Source: Tenebrio molitor (taxonomy: Eukaryota > Arthropoda > Insecta > Coleoptera > Tenebrionidae). From it: a DNA stretch of 64,000 nucleotides. Shown here piece after piece: positions 11,083 to 22,189 of this stretch. Position numbers and translations under genes: made by a program. Positions within the stretch are counted from its first letter, which is position 1. Every line of letters starts with the position of its first letter. The DNA is taken from assembly GCF_963966145.1 (NCBI RefSeq), contig NC_091052.1, positions 20,088,001 through 20,152,000 on the forward strand, given 5' to 3'. Under the pieces are notes generated by a model, which worked only from the letters and a program-made list of their open reading frames with translations, had not been told where the DNA came from and did not search any database.

Positions 11083-14000
11083 TTTACAATGTCCAACAGG
11101 TGAAGCCCATTTAAAGGACAAGGTACAAGACAGCAGCTATGATCTGTTCGCCAATGTTCGTTTCAAGCAACTCCTAATACTTGGAATTGAGCAGACAAAA
11201 ATATCTAACAACTCCTCAACTTCCGAGTAGTTCCTGAGCACCTGAATCAGTGGAGAGCTCTCTCCTACATTAGTTCTGACAGTCGGAATGTAAAATACAC
11301 TTTTAGTTCTGGAATTAGGTCGAGCAACTCGTAGAGAGATCTTAGATAGTATATAAGGGCAATCATATAAATTATGCAGAACTTTATACAGGAAAATTAT
11401 TGAATGCTCCACACGTCTTGAAACCAACAACACAAGATTAAATCTTTAAGAAGGAGTTCCTGGGGATAACCTCTAGGAGGATAAACTCCATCTACAGAAC
11501 AAGCAACAGCCTTGAGAAACCTTCGCTGTACCCTTTCAAGCGTAGAAATGTGACTATTGTAGATGGGTGACCAAACTAGCGAAGAATACTCAAGACGCGA
11601 TCGAACGTACGTCACATACCTACAGGGTTTTGAGCGTATCAGCGTCAGATATTTCTCGACTATTCCTCATTATAAACCCCAGAGACTTAAATGCTGATTG
11701 GGCCACAAGATCAATGTGATCATTAAACGAAAGCTTTGAATTAAAAGTTACACCCAAATCACGAATGGAGTCCGGTTTCTCAAGCATTGATCCATTTATC
11801 TTATACACCGTGTAGAGTGGGTTCATTTTTCTCGCGTAGGTCATCACATTACATTTAGAAATATTTAGCAGAAGCCGATTTCTCACACACCATTCATATA
11901 CTGCATCCAAATTCTTTTGCAAGCGCATAGAGTCTTCAATTGAATTAACCATATTATAGATTTTTAAATCATCAGCAAACAGAAGAAATGGTGTGTCGAG
12001 GTGATCTGCAATGTCATCTATAAATATATTGAAGAGAAAGGGTCCCAATACTGAACCCTGAGGAACCCCAGTGCCCTGCCTGAAAAGTCCTGACTTGAAC
12101 CCATTCACTCGTACAAAGAGATATCTATCGCACAGATAGGAACAGATTAATTTTATCAACTGATCGAAGAAGCCAAACCGATCTAACTTATGTAATAGTA
12201 GCTGATGGTCAATCCTGTCAAAAGCTTTGGAAAAATCAGTATACAGGGTGTCCCAGAACTGGCTCCCCAGAGAAAAAAGGGAGCCTTAGGGCAAATATAT
12301 TAACGTGTATTTTGAAGAAAAAAAGTCCTATCTCAAATGATAACCGAGAAAAGACATTCTGAAGTTGACCAATTAGAGTTGACCATCATTAAAGTGGAAT
12401 AATCGCAATTTTGCGTTGCCTAGGTTTCCTTTTTATCCGTAAACCTCTATAATTCTGTCCATTTGATTTGGTCCACTACATTTATTAGAATGGTTGTTTA
12501 CGTCAGTTTGACATTTGTTATAGAATTTCGCTGCAATATTTAATTCAAGTGTATCATTTAATATGTATTCTTCCTCTGAGTACGTAGATATGATTCTTTT
12601 GCACGATGTGGGAACAATGCACGTGAAGCCGTAAGGTTGTACCGTGAACAATTTCCGCAAAGACAAAATCATCCGGATCATAAAACAATCGCTCGGAGTC
12701 GAGAATCGGGTCAAATGCAGCCAGTTCGAAGAAAAGTTGGGGGTGCTCCAAGAAATGTAAGGACTGTCGAGCACGAGGAAGCCGTATTGAATGTCTTTGA
12801 GGAAGACGGCACCCGGAGTATTCGAACAGTTTCTCGTGAAATGGGTTTATCCAAAAGTTCGGTGCAGAGAGTTCTAGCTGATAATAGGAGGCATCCGTAC
12901 CACTATACACGAGTACAACATCTTCTGCCAGAGGATTATCCAATTAGGCGAGACTTTTATCTATGGTTAATAAACCAAAACGATGCTTCACACTTCTTGT
13001 CACGGATACTGTTTTCTGATGAGTCGCTATTTTGCCAGTAAGGTTGTTCCAATTATCACAACCTTCATATCTGGGCAGAGGAAAATCCAAGAGAATAATT
13101 CCTCAGAGGTTTTCAACATAGGTTTTCTGTTAATTTGTGGACTGGGCTATTGGGCGATCGTTTGGCAAGTATAAGCGTGGTGGATCCTTCCATTTGTTAA
13201 AATTCCGAATCCCCGGCTCTCGATTGGACCGTTTGAATTCCCCGCAAGATTAACGGGGGCAAGATATGCTCAGTTCATTGGAACGGAGCTACCTGATTTA
13301 CTTGAAATTGTACCTCTTGCTTATCGCATAAATGACTGGTTCCAACATTTTAGCAGAAACGTTCGGGAAATTTTGGATAACCAATATCCACAGCCCTGGA
13401 TCGGTCGAGGAGGACCGCATCATTGGCCTGCCAGGTCTCCAGATCTGAATCATTGATCGGCGGCCCATAAATTCAGAGGCTGATCTGAGAGTTTGAATTC
13501 GGGAGGCTTTGTTTCAGTTACTGAAGAAATGATAACTAACGCTACTACAAGAAGTTTGTTACGTAGAGCACAATTGTGCATATAAATGAATGGTGGTCAT
13601 TTCGAACATCTGCTTTAACATTGTTACCTATTTAAATAAATGGTTCTTTTTAGAATCGCCGTTTTTATTGTTTTATTTCGAATTTTGCAATTGTCAAGTC
13701 TTGACGTTGATGACAGATAAACGTCAACGAATTTTTATATCGGAAAACGTCAAAATTCCAGTTGCCCAAACATTTTATTGATTTGTGCGATATCAGAGAT
13801 TTTTTGTTGTTGTTTAGCAACCGATCGGATTTTTTAGTAATACCTGAGGACGAGCTTCCGGGATTGGTGAAATTAAAAACTTTGTAACTCGGTAATTTGA
13901 GCTAGCAGAAAATTTATTTTAGTCAATTTAGAGTCTCTTTTGTTGGCGGCACATGCCTGTTTTCTCTGGGGAGCCAGTTCTGTGACACCCTGTATATTAC

Positions 14001-15469
14001 ATCGACCTGTTTATTTTCATTCAAAGCTTCAGCCAAAAACTGCGTGAGTGAGACAAGATTCGTTTCAACAGAGCGCCCTTTCATAAATCCATGCTGGTGT
14101 GGGGATAATGTCCGAGAGACATGCCTATGAAAGAAAGTATGTAGCAGTAGTTCAAAAATTTTGGCAAAATTACAAATGATCGCAATCGGTCTATAATTAT
14201 TAATATCAGATTTCTCACCTTTTTTATAGACTGTACAAATTCTTGAAGTTTTCCATTGACTAGGAAATTTACCTGAATTGAGAATGAGATTGAATATCCT
14301 TGTTAGTGGTCTAACGAAAACATACATACAGTCACGCACTATAAAGGCAGGAATTTTGTCTGGACCTGTTGTTAATTTCGGTTTCAATTGCTTAAAGGCT
14401 TTAATTACATCATCTTCAGTTACCGAGGTGATACTTATAATATTAGCATTTAAACTAAGATTAAGACCATCCTGAATATAAGATCGACTGTTGCTATTGT
14501 TATTAATAAAAGACTGAGCGAAGTAATCAGCAAAGGCATCAGCAATTTCATTCGGATCACTAAGATTTTTATTACCATAGCGCATTTCTGACGGAATAGC
14601 GTTGGAATCTCTTTTCGATTTTACAAAGGACCAAAAACTTTTAGGATTCTGCTTCAATGACTTATTAACATGCTGTAGATACTGAGAATAAGCGATCTTA
14701 ATTTCAGATTTTATTGAAGATCTAAGAGATCTAAAGTGGTTGTAGTCATCAGCCGATTTCGTTGCGAGCTGCATCTTTCTTTCTCAAACCTTTTATGATG
14801 CTCATCGTAAACCAAGTGGGATATTCACGAGATAAGGAAGGTGATTTCTTGGGTACATACATTTGGAAAGTTTGATACAGCACCGAATAAAACTGGGAGA
14901 CAGCACGTTCAACATTCGACTCAGAATCAAGAAACGACCAATCAACATTTAACAGTGATTCATAGAGTAGGTTAAAATTGCACTTACGGAAATTATAATC
15001 GAGGTCACTGGCAGATGAAAGCCTTCTTAAACGTGCCTTAGAAGCAACAAGTTCAATTTCAAGAGCCGGGTGATGAAGATCCTCAGATACAAAGGGCTCA
15101 TGACTTCTGGACACCCAACATTCATTGCATGCATTCGAAAACACCAAATCCAAAAGTCTGTTGTTGTGGTTAGTAACATCGTTTAACTGTTTTAGACAGT
15201 AGAAATTCATAAGGTTATCTATATAATTATAAAGCGCGGTTAGTTTCAAATCACCCGATGAGCAGGTCGCAAATTCAGTGATATTAAAATTACCCAGAAT
15301 AAGCATGTCAGACCCATACAAGCAAGACAATGAGATCAAAAAATCAACAAACGCACAATAATCAGTATTACTGCAAGATGGTGGTATATAGACCACTGAA
15401 ATAAAAATTGGACGGAATTTCATACTCAATTTAACAACCAACGAGTCAATACTATGTAAAATATCACAT
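11037..15469 (-). pseudogene. 5'-truncated CR1/jockey-type LINE with (AAT)n tail, ORF2 decayed
   Basis: A non-LTR retrotransposon. The minus-strand reading starts inside the endonuclease domain (ISVVYIPPSC, LILGNFNI) at 15469-14749. After a frameshift near 14765 it continues in the reverse transcriptase (TGPDKIPAF, NYRPIAI, HQHGFMKGRS) to 13995. The mariner at 12244-13992 cuts it in a Tyr codon. It resumes with TDFSKAFDRIDHQLL, GVPQGSVLGPFLFNIFIDDI and the catalytic FADDLKIY (about 12240-11620). Two more frameshifts near 11620 and 11430 precede the C-terminal RSRLEYSSLVWSP segment. The 3' end is a run of about 15 ATT/AAT units (11037-11081). ORF1 and the start of ORF2 are absent, the usual result of incomplete reverse transcription. 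Not functional. Confidence 0.9.
12244..13992 (+). mobile_element. Mariner-like transposon inside the LINE (1749 bp)
   Basis: TA duplications (12242-12243, 13993-13994) flank inverted ends CAGGGTGTCCCAGAACTGGC and GCCAGTTCTGTGACACCCTG. The transposase begins near 12563 (SSEYVDMILL). The long piece 12637-13041 has helix-turn-helix features (SIRTVSREMGLSKSSVQRV) and the first catalytic aspartate box ILFSDESLF. Later frames keep HHWPARSPDLN (about 13417-13450) followed by a stop, so the gene is broken. It lies in a Tyr codon of the LINE reverse transcriptase. The element at 17675-20574 is a close inverted relative. Confidence 0.9.
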
Positions 15470-15636
15470 ACAATACTAATGCGCTGCTTCAGGTATATTT
15501 TCGCCTGAGGAATACCTGTGGTATTAGATAAAAGTTTTCCCAATTCATCCAGCAAAGAAAGTGCATCATTGCTCCAAGGACCCAAAGTCTCCACAGCAAA
15601 CGCAACAAAAAAGTAATTATCGTATAAGGATTTATA

Positions 15637-17092
15637 CAGGGTGACTGACGAAAAACCTTTGATGCTGTATTTTGCTTATTTTTTATCCGATTTGAATAAA
15701 TTACACATCAAATGAAATAATTTTGAAAACACTTCAATACCAACTAAATAAAAAAAATATATTGCGTCCAGTTTTTGACAGATGAACATCAGCTTCTTTT
15801 TTTCAAATAGCACTGTACATTTTGTTTTATTCAGTATTGTAGAGATTTGTCTTCTGAATATAAAATGCAAAGAACTATACCCATTCATTAACATTAAACA
15901 AAAGTCAAGAAATTAAAGAGTAAATGTACAAAATTTAAAAATCAAGTGACCAAAATAAACAAGAGATAAGTTTGTTCTAAATGCTCGAAATGACTAAGTG
16001 AGCTCTGAGTATTCATTTGTCAAGACAGTTTGAAATTTGTTACACAGTCTAGGACTGGTTTACAAATCTATGAGGGGCATGATGACCAACTCAATAGACC
16101 GGGACCAATGGCTTAACGTGACTTCCGAATCACGAGACAGAATATAGCCTTTTTTTTTAATTTCGCCCTGGGTCGGAATCGAACCCGCGACCCTCGCGTC
16201 CCTGAACCGAAACGGACTCCCTTAGGCTATATTCTGCCTAATAATGTTGCTGTGAAAGAAAATTTCCAAAGACGATTTAGTGTTAACCTGTGGTGTGGCA
16301 TTTTTGGAGATAGAAGGGACTAGTGGGTCCCTTTTTTATTGATAGCAGTCTCAATCAAAAAAATATCATATTATTTATTATAAAATGAAATAAGCAATTT
16401 TCTGGATGAGATACCATTAGCAGTGTTGAATAGAGTCGTGTTTCATCAGGACGGCGCCATACCACATAATGCATGCATGAATTTTGTATTTTTAAATCAT
16501 TTAAATCATTTTGGTGAACGACGAATGGGTGCTCATAGAAGCTATTCGATGGCCCGCTAGATCTCCAGATTTGAAGCCATTTATATTCATTCGAAACTTT
16601 CGAGACAATGTTTGTTTGACCCCACCAGGTACCCAAAAAGAGTTAAGAAAAAAGATAGTGCGAGTATGTCAGGAAAAACCCCGAAATTTTTTACAGAATG
16701 CAAAGGTGGGCATTTCTAGAAGGTATCGACAGTGTCTGTAACAGCATTGAGGAAATTTTGAGCAACTAGAATAGATTTTGTATTGTTTACAAATTTGATT
16801 ACTTCATTTTTTATTTTCAATTTTTTTCATTTAAAATAAATTTTTTGTTTTTTCTTTTAATGTAAGAATATTCAGAAGAAGATTCTTTATAAAAATGAAT
16901 AAAAAAATATGTAGAGTGTAATTTGAAAAAAAAAAGTTGGCTATCGTCTGTCAAAAAATAGATGTCGAAAAAAATATCGAATAGGATAATAATGAAGTGT
17001 TTTTCGAACTATTTCATTTGATGTGTCATTTATTCAAATCGGATAAAGAATAAGTACGATACAGCGTCAAAGGTTTTTCGTCAGTCACCCTG
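15637..17092 (+). mobile_element. Second mariner-type transposon, decayed (1456 bp)
   Basis: TA-flanked inverted ends of about 85 bp: CAGGGTGACTGACGAAAAAC at 15637 and GTTTTTCGTCAGTCACCCTG ending 17092, sharing CATCAAATGAAAT and ATTCAAATCGGATAAA further in. A transposase remnant at about 16250-16740 keeps RVVFHQDGAIPHNA and IRWPARSPDLKPF, the second and third catalytic boxes of the superfamily, with stops and frame changes. A SINE (16035-16236) sits in its 5' half. A stray end of the same family is at 47575-47637. Confidence 0.85.
16035..16236 (-). mobile_element. tRNA-related SINE, copy 1
   Basis: Read on the minus strand it starts CAGAATATAGCCTAAGGGAG and contains an RNA polymerase III B box (GGGTTCGATTCCGACCC, about 16170-16190). 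An A-rich stretch and a fixed tail follow: GGCTATATTCTGTCTCGTG, then GTCATCATGCCCCTCATAG, ending CCTAGACTGTGTAAC. The first 12 bases (CAGAATATAGCC) are the inverse of GGCTATATTCTG at the start of the tail. Other copies are at 53049-53990 (split) and 62225-62345 (tail only). No clear A box, so the head has decayed or is not a simple tRNA. Confidence 0.75.
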
Positions 17093-17674
17093 TATTTCCT
17101 TTTTTTAAGAACTGCTGCTAAGTTTGCAGCTGATTTAGGTGAAATGGACGACTCAGATAAATGGGAACACCAGTCGGTTCGAGAATGCAAGGGATATTGG
17201 CAGAAGAAAAAGCACGTTTTAAAATGTCATTAAGGCAACTGTGTCTTGAAATTCTTCCTGCACTTTTTATGCAAGACAATCCATGATGACTCAAAGTATC
17301 AACAAGTGAACCGCAAGTACAGATATGAGGTTGACAAATACTGATACCTAGTCTAAGGCAAATGGCAATTTGTAATGTGGTTTTTATTATTTAAATTCTT
17401 ATTTATTTTCATCATGTGATGATAATTACCATTTTTATTATCTAGTATACATTGTATAGTTCATTTTTCCAGTCCTTAATTCATGGATTATGCAGAGTTA
17501 AAAAAATTTCCAGGATTTCCAGAGAGTGATCAAAAGCTTGATTAACATCGTCTGGCGTGGCAGACTGCCAGTCTGCTCATAACAGTACAACAGATTTAAA
17601 CTGTTTTTAAGTTTGATAATTTTTAGGGCAGGGAAATTTGATTAAAACTAAATAATTTCGATTCGAAGGAAATA

Positions 17675-20574
17675 CAGGTGTCCCAGAACTGGCTCCCCAG
17701 AGAAAACAGGCATGTGCCGACAACAAAAGAGACTCCAAATTGACTAAAATTAATTTTCTGCTAGCTCAAATTACCGAGTTATAAAGTTTTTAATTTCACG
17801 AATCCCGGAAGCTCGTCCTCAGGTGTTACTAAAAAATCCGATCGGTTGCTAAACAACAACAAAAAATCTCTGATATCGCACAAATCAATAAAATGTTTGG
17901 GCAACTGGAATTTTGACGTTTTCCGATATAAAAATTCGTTGACGTTTATCTGTCATCAACATCAAGACTTGACAATTGCAAAATTCGAAATAAAACAATA
18001 AAAATGGCGATTCTAAAAAGAACCATTTATTTAAATAGGTAACAATTTTAAAGCAGATGTTCGAAATGACCACCATTCATTTGTATGCACAATTGTGCTC
18101 TACGTAACAAACTTCTTGTAGTAGCGTTAGTTACACAAGCCTGCACTGATTTCGATGTTTGCATAAAATTGACAGTTTTTGAACAATTTCGACCCCCTGA
18201 TTACGAAAATGATTTTGGTTTTGCGCTATCACGTCTAGTTTTTTCACAAATCGTTTTTTCTTAAAATTGAAATGTTCACCTAGAATGAATGAATTATTTC
18301 AAAATTTCGATACTGTAATATCGGACAACAATATGGATATTCTAAATTTCCTTGTTTTATTTGCGAGTGGGACTGCCGGGCACGAGACAAGCACTGGACT
18401 CAATAGAAGTGGCCTTTAAGAACTAGACTTGTACCGGGAAGCAATAATAAAAAATAATTTAGTTGTATCCTAAAAAAGTAGTATTAGGTACCACCAATGC
18501 ATATCAAACTTTGTTTGATGAAGCAATTTGTAAAGCCTCTTGATAAAAATGGACAATGTTTCAAGTATTAATGTACAAAGTTACCAGATCTCTCCAATGC
18601 CAAATGAAAAGCGGTTAAGACCTCAAATAAGATCTTTGTACAAAGGTAATGATTTTTAAAATTCTATGAATGTTGTTGAAAGGAATGCCTGGACGGCATT
18701 TAAGAATGTCATAGAAAAATTGCTTGGAAATCACAAAGATGAAGACTACGAAAATATTGTAAGAATCATGTTTAAAAATTTTCACATCTTGGGATGTAAT
18801 ATGAGTTTGAAAGTGAATTTCCTCTTTTCGCACTTAAATCTTTTTCCTAAAAATCTTGGTGCTGTCAGCGAGGAACAAGGGGAACGTCTTGACCAAGATA
18901 TAAAACAAATGGAGAGGTGATATCAAGGAAGATGGAGCGTATCAATGATGGTAGACTTTTGCTGGATGTTACAGCGCGATGTACCCAAAAAAAATATACA
19001 GCAGGCAATCAATTAAAAGAAGTTTCCTCACAAAGCGTTAAAGATGCCATTCTCATAAGGAATAAAAAAATTAGTTAGATTATTAACCAAGAATTATTAT
19101 AAACATCTTATTTTCCTAAATAAATTGCTTAATTTTTTTTTGTTAATTGTGAAAAAACCTGACGTGATACAAAAAAAATGAATTGTATTTTTGTAATCAG
19201 GGCTCCAATGTTATACAAAATCAGTTATCAAAATCAAAACATCGATTAAAAAGTTTTGTTTTGCAGGCCTGTGTTATCATTTCTTCAGTAACTGAAACAA
19301 AGCCTCCTGAATTCGAACTCTCAGATCAGCCTCTGAATTTATGGGCCGCCGATAAATGATTCAGATCTGGAGACCTGGCAGGCCAATGATGCGGTCCTCC
19401 TCGACCGATCCAGCGCTGTGGATATTGGTTATCCAAAATTTCCCGAACGTTTCTACTAAAATGTTGGAACCAGTCATTTATGCGATAAGCAAGAGGTACA
19501 ATTTCAAGTAAATCAGGTAGCTCCGTGCCAATGAACTGAGCATATCTTGCCCCCTTTAATCTTGCAGAGAATTGAAGCGGTCCAATCTAGAGCCGGGGAT
19601 TCGGAATTTTAACAAATGGAAGGATCCACCACGCTTATACTTGCCAAACGATCGCCCAATAGCCCAGTCCACAGAAAACCTGTGTTGAAAACCTCTGGGA
19701 GATAATTCTCTTGGATTTTCCTCTGCCCAGATATGAAGGTTGTGATAATTGGAACAACCTTACCGGTAAAATAGCGACTCATCAGAAAACAGTATCCGTG
19801 ACAAGAAGTGTGGAGCATCATTTTGGTTTATTAACCACAGATAAAACTCTCGCCTAATTGGATAATCCTCTGACAGAAGATGTTGTACTCCTGTATAGTG
19901 GTACGGGTGCCTCCTATTATCAGCTGGAACTCTTTGCACCGAACTCTTGAATAAACCCATTTCACGAGAAACTGTTCGAATACTCCGGGTGCCGTCTTCC
20001 TCAAAGACATTCAATACGGCTTCCTCGTGTTCGACAGTCCTTACATTTCTTGGAGCACCCCCAACTTCTTCTTCGAACTGGCTGCATCTGACCCGTTTCT
20101 CGACCCCGAGCGATTAATTTCAGGATTGTTTTATGATCCGGATGACTTTGTCTTTGTGGAAATTGTTCACGGTACAACCTTACTGCTTCACGTGCATTGT
20201 TCCCACATCGCGCAAAAGTAAGAATCATATCTACGTACTCAGAGGAAAAATACATGTTAAATGATAAACTTGAATTAAATATCGCAGCGAAATTGTGTAA
20301 CAAATGTCAAACTGACGTAAACAATCATTCTAATAAATGTAGTGGACCAAATCTAATCGACAGAATTATAGAGGTTTACGGATAAAAAGGAAACCTAGGC
20401 AACGCAAAATTGCGATTATTCCACCTTAATGATGCTCAACTCTAATTGGTCAACTTCAGAATGTCTTTTCTCGGTTATCATTTGAGATAGGACTTTTTTT
20501 CTTCAAAATACACGTTAATATATTCGCCCTAAGGCTCCCTTTTTTCTTTGGGGAGCCAGTTCTGGGACATCCTG
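17675..20574 (-). mobile_element. Mariner-like transposon, inverted relative of 12244-13992, with a nested insertion
   Basis: TA duplications at 17673-17674 and 20575-20576. Ends are CAGGTGTCCCAGAACTGGCT and AGCCAGTTCTGGGACATCCTG. On the minus strand it encodes the same transposase as the 12244 element: the helix-turn-helix near 20240-20000 (SEYVDMILTFARCGNNAREA), SIRTVSREMGLFKSSVQRV, and ILFSDESLF near 19775. It is broken by stops and frame changes. Flanking non-coding parts are also nearly the same, so the two copies diverged recently. A 1140-bp element (18134-19273) splits its 3' half. Without it the copy would be about 1.76 kb. Confidence 0.88.
18134..19273 (+). mobile_element. CACTA-like DNA element nested in a mariner (1140 bp)
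   Basis: Ends are CACAAGCCTGCA and TGCAGGCCTGTG. TTA precedes (18131-18133) and follows (19274-19276). Removing it restores the mariner sequence exactly as in the 12244 copy (GTAGCGTTAGTTATCATTTC). Subterminal inverted pieces (CCCTGATTACGAAAAT and its partner) are present. Inside, 18666-18920 and onward encodes NVVERNAWTAFKNVIEKLLG, NLGAVSEEQGERLDQDI, ERRYQGRWS and DFCWMLQRD. This protein C-terminus is found in many insect DNA elements (recalled, exact superfamily uncertain). A 3-bp TTA duplication and CAC ends fit the CACTA/CMC group. Truncated, so probably non-autonomous. Confidence 0.7.
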
Positions 20575-20691
20575 TATATAGTGTGATCAAATAAGTTTTA
20601 GATCACGAATCCTTTGAAATGTCATTTGCTCATTTAAATACACGGGTTAAATAATAGTTATGTCGTGAATTTTTATATTATGTACATACTT

Positions 20692-20876
20692 ATATCGGGT
20701 GTTCATTTAAATTTATCCTCAAAGTAGGAGTTGATTGTGAACGCAGCACGGATTATACAGATCACTGATCAGCTGTTTAAAGCTAACTTCACTTTTTGCG
20801 TTGTTTGTGTTTTTACTCTGCAAATGGTCGAGTGGTGCGTTCACAATCGACTCTTCAACGCCGATATAAGTACATA
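20692..20876. mobile_element. MITE family X, copy 1, right arm partly deleted
   Basis: Starts ATCGGGTGTTCATTTAAATT, then TATCCTCAAAGTAGG and GATTGTGAACGCA, and holds GATCAGCTGTTTAAA in the middle. The right arm (GTGCGTTCACAATCGACTC) is present, but the outermost 30 bp are missing before the flank-like CGATATAAGTA. An element with CCGGGACA ends lies directly beyond it. Confidence 0.65.
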
Positions 20877-21268
20877 CCGGGACATTTTTTTAACATTGAA
20901 CATAGCCCATACTTATTCCCTATGTTCAGTTTTAAAAAACACAGGTCAATGCATGTATATAATCACGTAACCAAGGTAACGAAAATAAGTACTTGACAGT
21001 TTAACAAAATGGTCATGTTGTTTGAAGAAGAAATACATATAATGCAGTTACTCTATGCCAATCAGAGCATTAGAAATGTGCGTGACATTTCCAATGCAAC
21101 ACATGATAGACCAATTCCATCAATCGGAACAATTTTTAACATTATTTCAAAATCTCTCGTGTTCGGTATAGTTGGTTGCAAAGCAACTCACAATGCATTG
21201 ATCTGTGTTTCTTAAAATTGAACATAGTCCATACTTAGACTATGTTCAGAGTTAAAAAAATGTCCCGG
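20877..21268 (+). mobile_element. TA-flanked DNA element with CCGGGACA ends (392 bp)
   Basis: Inverted ends CCGGGACATTTTTTTAAC and its partner TTAAAAAAATGTCCCGG, with TA on each side (20875-20876, 21269-21270). The inner CTGAACATAG motif is repeated in both arms. A 68-codon frame at 21009-21215 (EEIHIMQLLYANQSIRNVRD) resembles the first helix-turn-helix of Tc1/mariner-type transposases, so this is probably a deletion derivative. Confidence 0.65.
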
Positions 21269-21326
21269 TATATGTATTTCGATATTTTCTTAAATTAAGA
21301 AGACAATTCTCTAAAACTACAATAAT

Positions 21327-21503
21327 ATCGTGCGTTCATTTAAATTTATCCTCAAAGTTGGCGTTGGAGCGTCGATTGAGACCGCACCACTCCTGTAAAA
21401 GCGTAAAATTTAAACAGCTATCGGTGATGCATTATCCGTGTAGTGCGTTCACAATCGAGGCTTCAACGTCAACTTTGGGGATAAATTTAAATGAACGCAC
21501 GAT
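21327..21503. mobile_element. MITE family X, copy 2 (177 bp)
   Basis: A complete inverted-repeat element: ATCGTGCGTTCATTTAAATT at the left and AATTTAAATGAACGCACGAT at the right, with CTCAAAGTTGGCGTTG and its partner inside. The flanks read AATAT and ATAAT. Confidence 0.75.
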
Positions 21504-22053
21504 ATAATAAGTAACACTCTGAATGGTAGCTTAATGATTTTTGTCCTGAAAAAACTGTTGTCATCTGTTATTATGTGCTTAGCACCACTTGACGGGATAT
21601 GAATTTGACGAGTGCGTTGGCACGAGTCGAATTCGAAAGCGCCGTTGACATGAGTAACACCACCGCAAAAATGATCTGCATAACATTGACTACGAGTCGT
21701 ATTTGGAAGACTATTTAATGAATCAAATTCCTCAAATTTCTTTCAGTTTTTCAAAATGTACACTTCAATTTTTAGAAAATAATAATTTTGTGTTCGTTTT
21801 TCGCTGCAAAAAAAAATTTTAATGAAGATTTTCATTTGTTTAAAATATTCACTTCGATTACTAGTACAATAGTCGCTGATATTTGTACTAGTCCAATATC
21901 CCTTGCAATTCTTTTGTAACCATGGAAATCACTAAAATTAAGTTTGTTTCATTGGTTGATGAACATTAAGTGACAGATGTATTAAATAGTCATGCAAGTT
22001 GTTCTTAATGGCTGCTTTTCTAACGCCCAAGTCATTTTCTATAATTCTCTAGA
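21504..22053. other. Non-coding DNA, possibly old repeat debris
   Basis: No gene seen. A CG-containing stretch at about 21590-21720 (GACGAGTGCGTTGGCACGAG) resembles the flanks of repeat R but is too diverged to assign. Confidence 0.4.
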
Positions 22054-22189
22054 GGCCGGTTGCACCAATGTGAGTTAAATTTAACTACAGACTAAAATAT
22101 ATGAAAACATTGTTATAACAATAGGTAACTAAGGTAACGAAGCATTTTAACCTACAGTTAACTTTAACTGGCGTTGGTGCAATCGGCCC
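22054..22189. mobile_element. Small palindromic MITE with GGCCGGTTGCACCAA ends (136 bp)
   Basis: The left end GGCCGGTTGCACCAA...GTTAAA pairs with TTTAAC...TTGGTGCAATCGGCC at the right. The end sequence resembles Harbinger-type MITEs common in insects (recalled). The target duplication is not clear. Confidence 0.65.

Larger units (their letters stand above)
10955..17390 (-). pseudogene. Retroelement polyprotein, C-terminal part, split by a LINE and a mariner
   Basis: The outermost layer of the nest. Minus-strand pieces in order are as follows. At 17390-17093: IAICLRLGISICQPH, a CTCGS zinc-like cysteine pair, DTLSHHGLSC and SAGRISRH, with one frame change. At 15636-15470: YFFVAFAVETLGPWSNDA, then YLKQRISI. 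At 11036-10955: IQRGNAASVIGT, then the stop. These motifs occur in this order at the C-terminus of a widespread class of metazoan retroelement reverse-transcriptase polyproteins. The class is recalled from memory and its clade is not certain. The gaps are exactly the mariner at 15637-17092 and the LINE at 11037-15469. The piece after the LINE resumes the sentence broken before it (QRISI then IQRGN), which shows it was one coding region. Upstream domains are missing. Confidence 0.65.

Noticed and set aside
13590..13781. 63-codon frame, also found inverted at 17885-18076
   Set aside because: Its conservation between the two places is because both lie in copies of the same mariner; it is the non-coding 3' part.
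16150..16210. Functional tRNA gene
   Set aside because: Only a T-arm/B-box-like piece is present. The rest matches the repeated SINE head, with no full cloverleaf.
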